DNA of 64,000 nt, taken from NCBI GenBank assembly GCA_009838765.1, contig VXQX01000051.1, forward strand, positions 31,874 to 95,873. The letters run 5' to 3'. Every line of letters starts with the position of its first letter. Position 1 is the stretch's first letter. This stretch comes from Gemmatimonadales bacterium (lineage in GTDB: Bacteria > Gemmatimonadota > Gemmatimonadetes > Palauibacterales > Palauibacteraceae). Under the pieces are notes generated by a model. The model did no database searches. It had not been told where the DNA came from and saw only the letters and a program-made list of their open reading frames with translations. Shown piece after piece: positions 63,951 to 64,000 of this stretch. The position numbers and the translations under genes were made by a program.

Positions 63951-64000
63951 CTACTCGTCGAGGGTGCGGGGACGCACCGGGTTGGCGCCCCCTCCGCCTT
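63951..64000 (-). CDS. Possible C-terminal end of a gene entering from the right
   Basis: The minus strand reads GGGGANPVRPRTLDE and stops at TAG 63951. The stretch is too short for assignment. The 59 bp between it and the TPR gene show nothing else. Confidence 0.3.
   Translation of the reverse strand, partial: GGGGANPVRPRTLDE

Overview
The window is a dense, high-GC bacterial chromosome segment. Short gaps, many 4-nt ATGA/GTGA start-stop overlaps and long antisense shadow frames point to coding DNA almost throughout. The gene styles suggest a Gram-negative member of Gemmatimonadota or a near relative (inference, not proven). They include FtsEX plus an EnvC-like activator, an FG-GAP/UnbV CRTAC1-type exoprotein, secreted M28 and S9 peptidases, a WbpA/WbpP pair, a 180-kDa NAD-glutamate dehydrogenase and an imuB/dnaE2 cassette. 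No rRNA, tRNA, CRISPR array or complete insertion sequence was seen.

Layout. (1) 1-7.5 kb, minus strand: branched-chain amino acid operon leuA-leuB-ilvD-ilvB-ilvN-ilvC. It is preceded by a promoter, a 15-bp direct repeat and a hairpin that covers the leuA ribosome-binding site. (2) 7.5-9.7 kb: rhomboid protease, DUF72 protein and a decayed vapBC pair. (3) 9.7-18.6 kb, minus strand: M28 peptidase, YtxH protein, smpB, amidase, pyrK, pyrD, an AmgK-like kinase fused to a RapZ C-terminal domain, a MurU-like nucleotidyltransferase and a quinone oxidoreductase. This reads as cell-wall turnover and sugar recycling mixed with pyrimidine synthesis. (4) 18.7-33.4 kb, plus strand: DUF58, batA, mfd, a SurA-like chaperone, pdxA, ftsE, ftsX, envC-like, holB, moaC and wbpA. 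(5) 33.3-37 kb, minus strand: a LysM lytic transglycosylase and guaB. (6) 37.2-40.6 kb, plus strand: wbpP, a Sfp-type PPTase and glnA, convergent with the giant NAD-GDH gene (40.7-45.5 kb). (7) 45.6-49 kb: a SelW/Rdx-type selenoprotein gene with an in-frame UGA, a cupin, an FGE-like protein and a DUF4377 lipoprotein. (8) 48.8-53.8 kb, minus strand: the mutagenesis cassette imuB-DUF6504-dnaE2. (9) 53.8-55.7 kb: a looser patch with gene remnants, a GlcG/HbpS protein, DoxX and a truncated helix-turn-helix gene. (10) 55.7-63.9 kb: an S9 peptidase, a small anchored protein and a large CRTAC1 protein on minus, and two small genes on plus.

Most notable points. The selenoprotein gene at 45665-45883 would be missed by ordinary gene calling, because UGA sits at the U of a CxxU motif. 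Two related palindromic interspersed elements (19606-19770 and 38930-39101) and a solitary arm (54880-54911) were found. guaB and gdh have promoter-like elements that end about 5 nt before the ATG, which suggests leaderless mRNAs. Several intergenic regions carry short direct repeats with 17- or 21-bp period that look like operator pairs.
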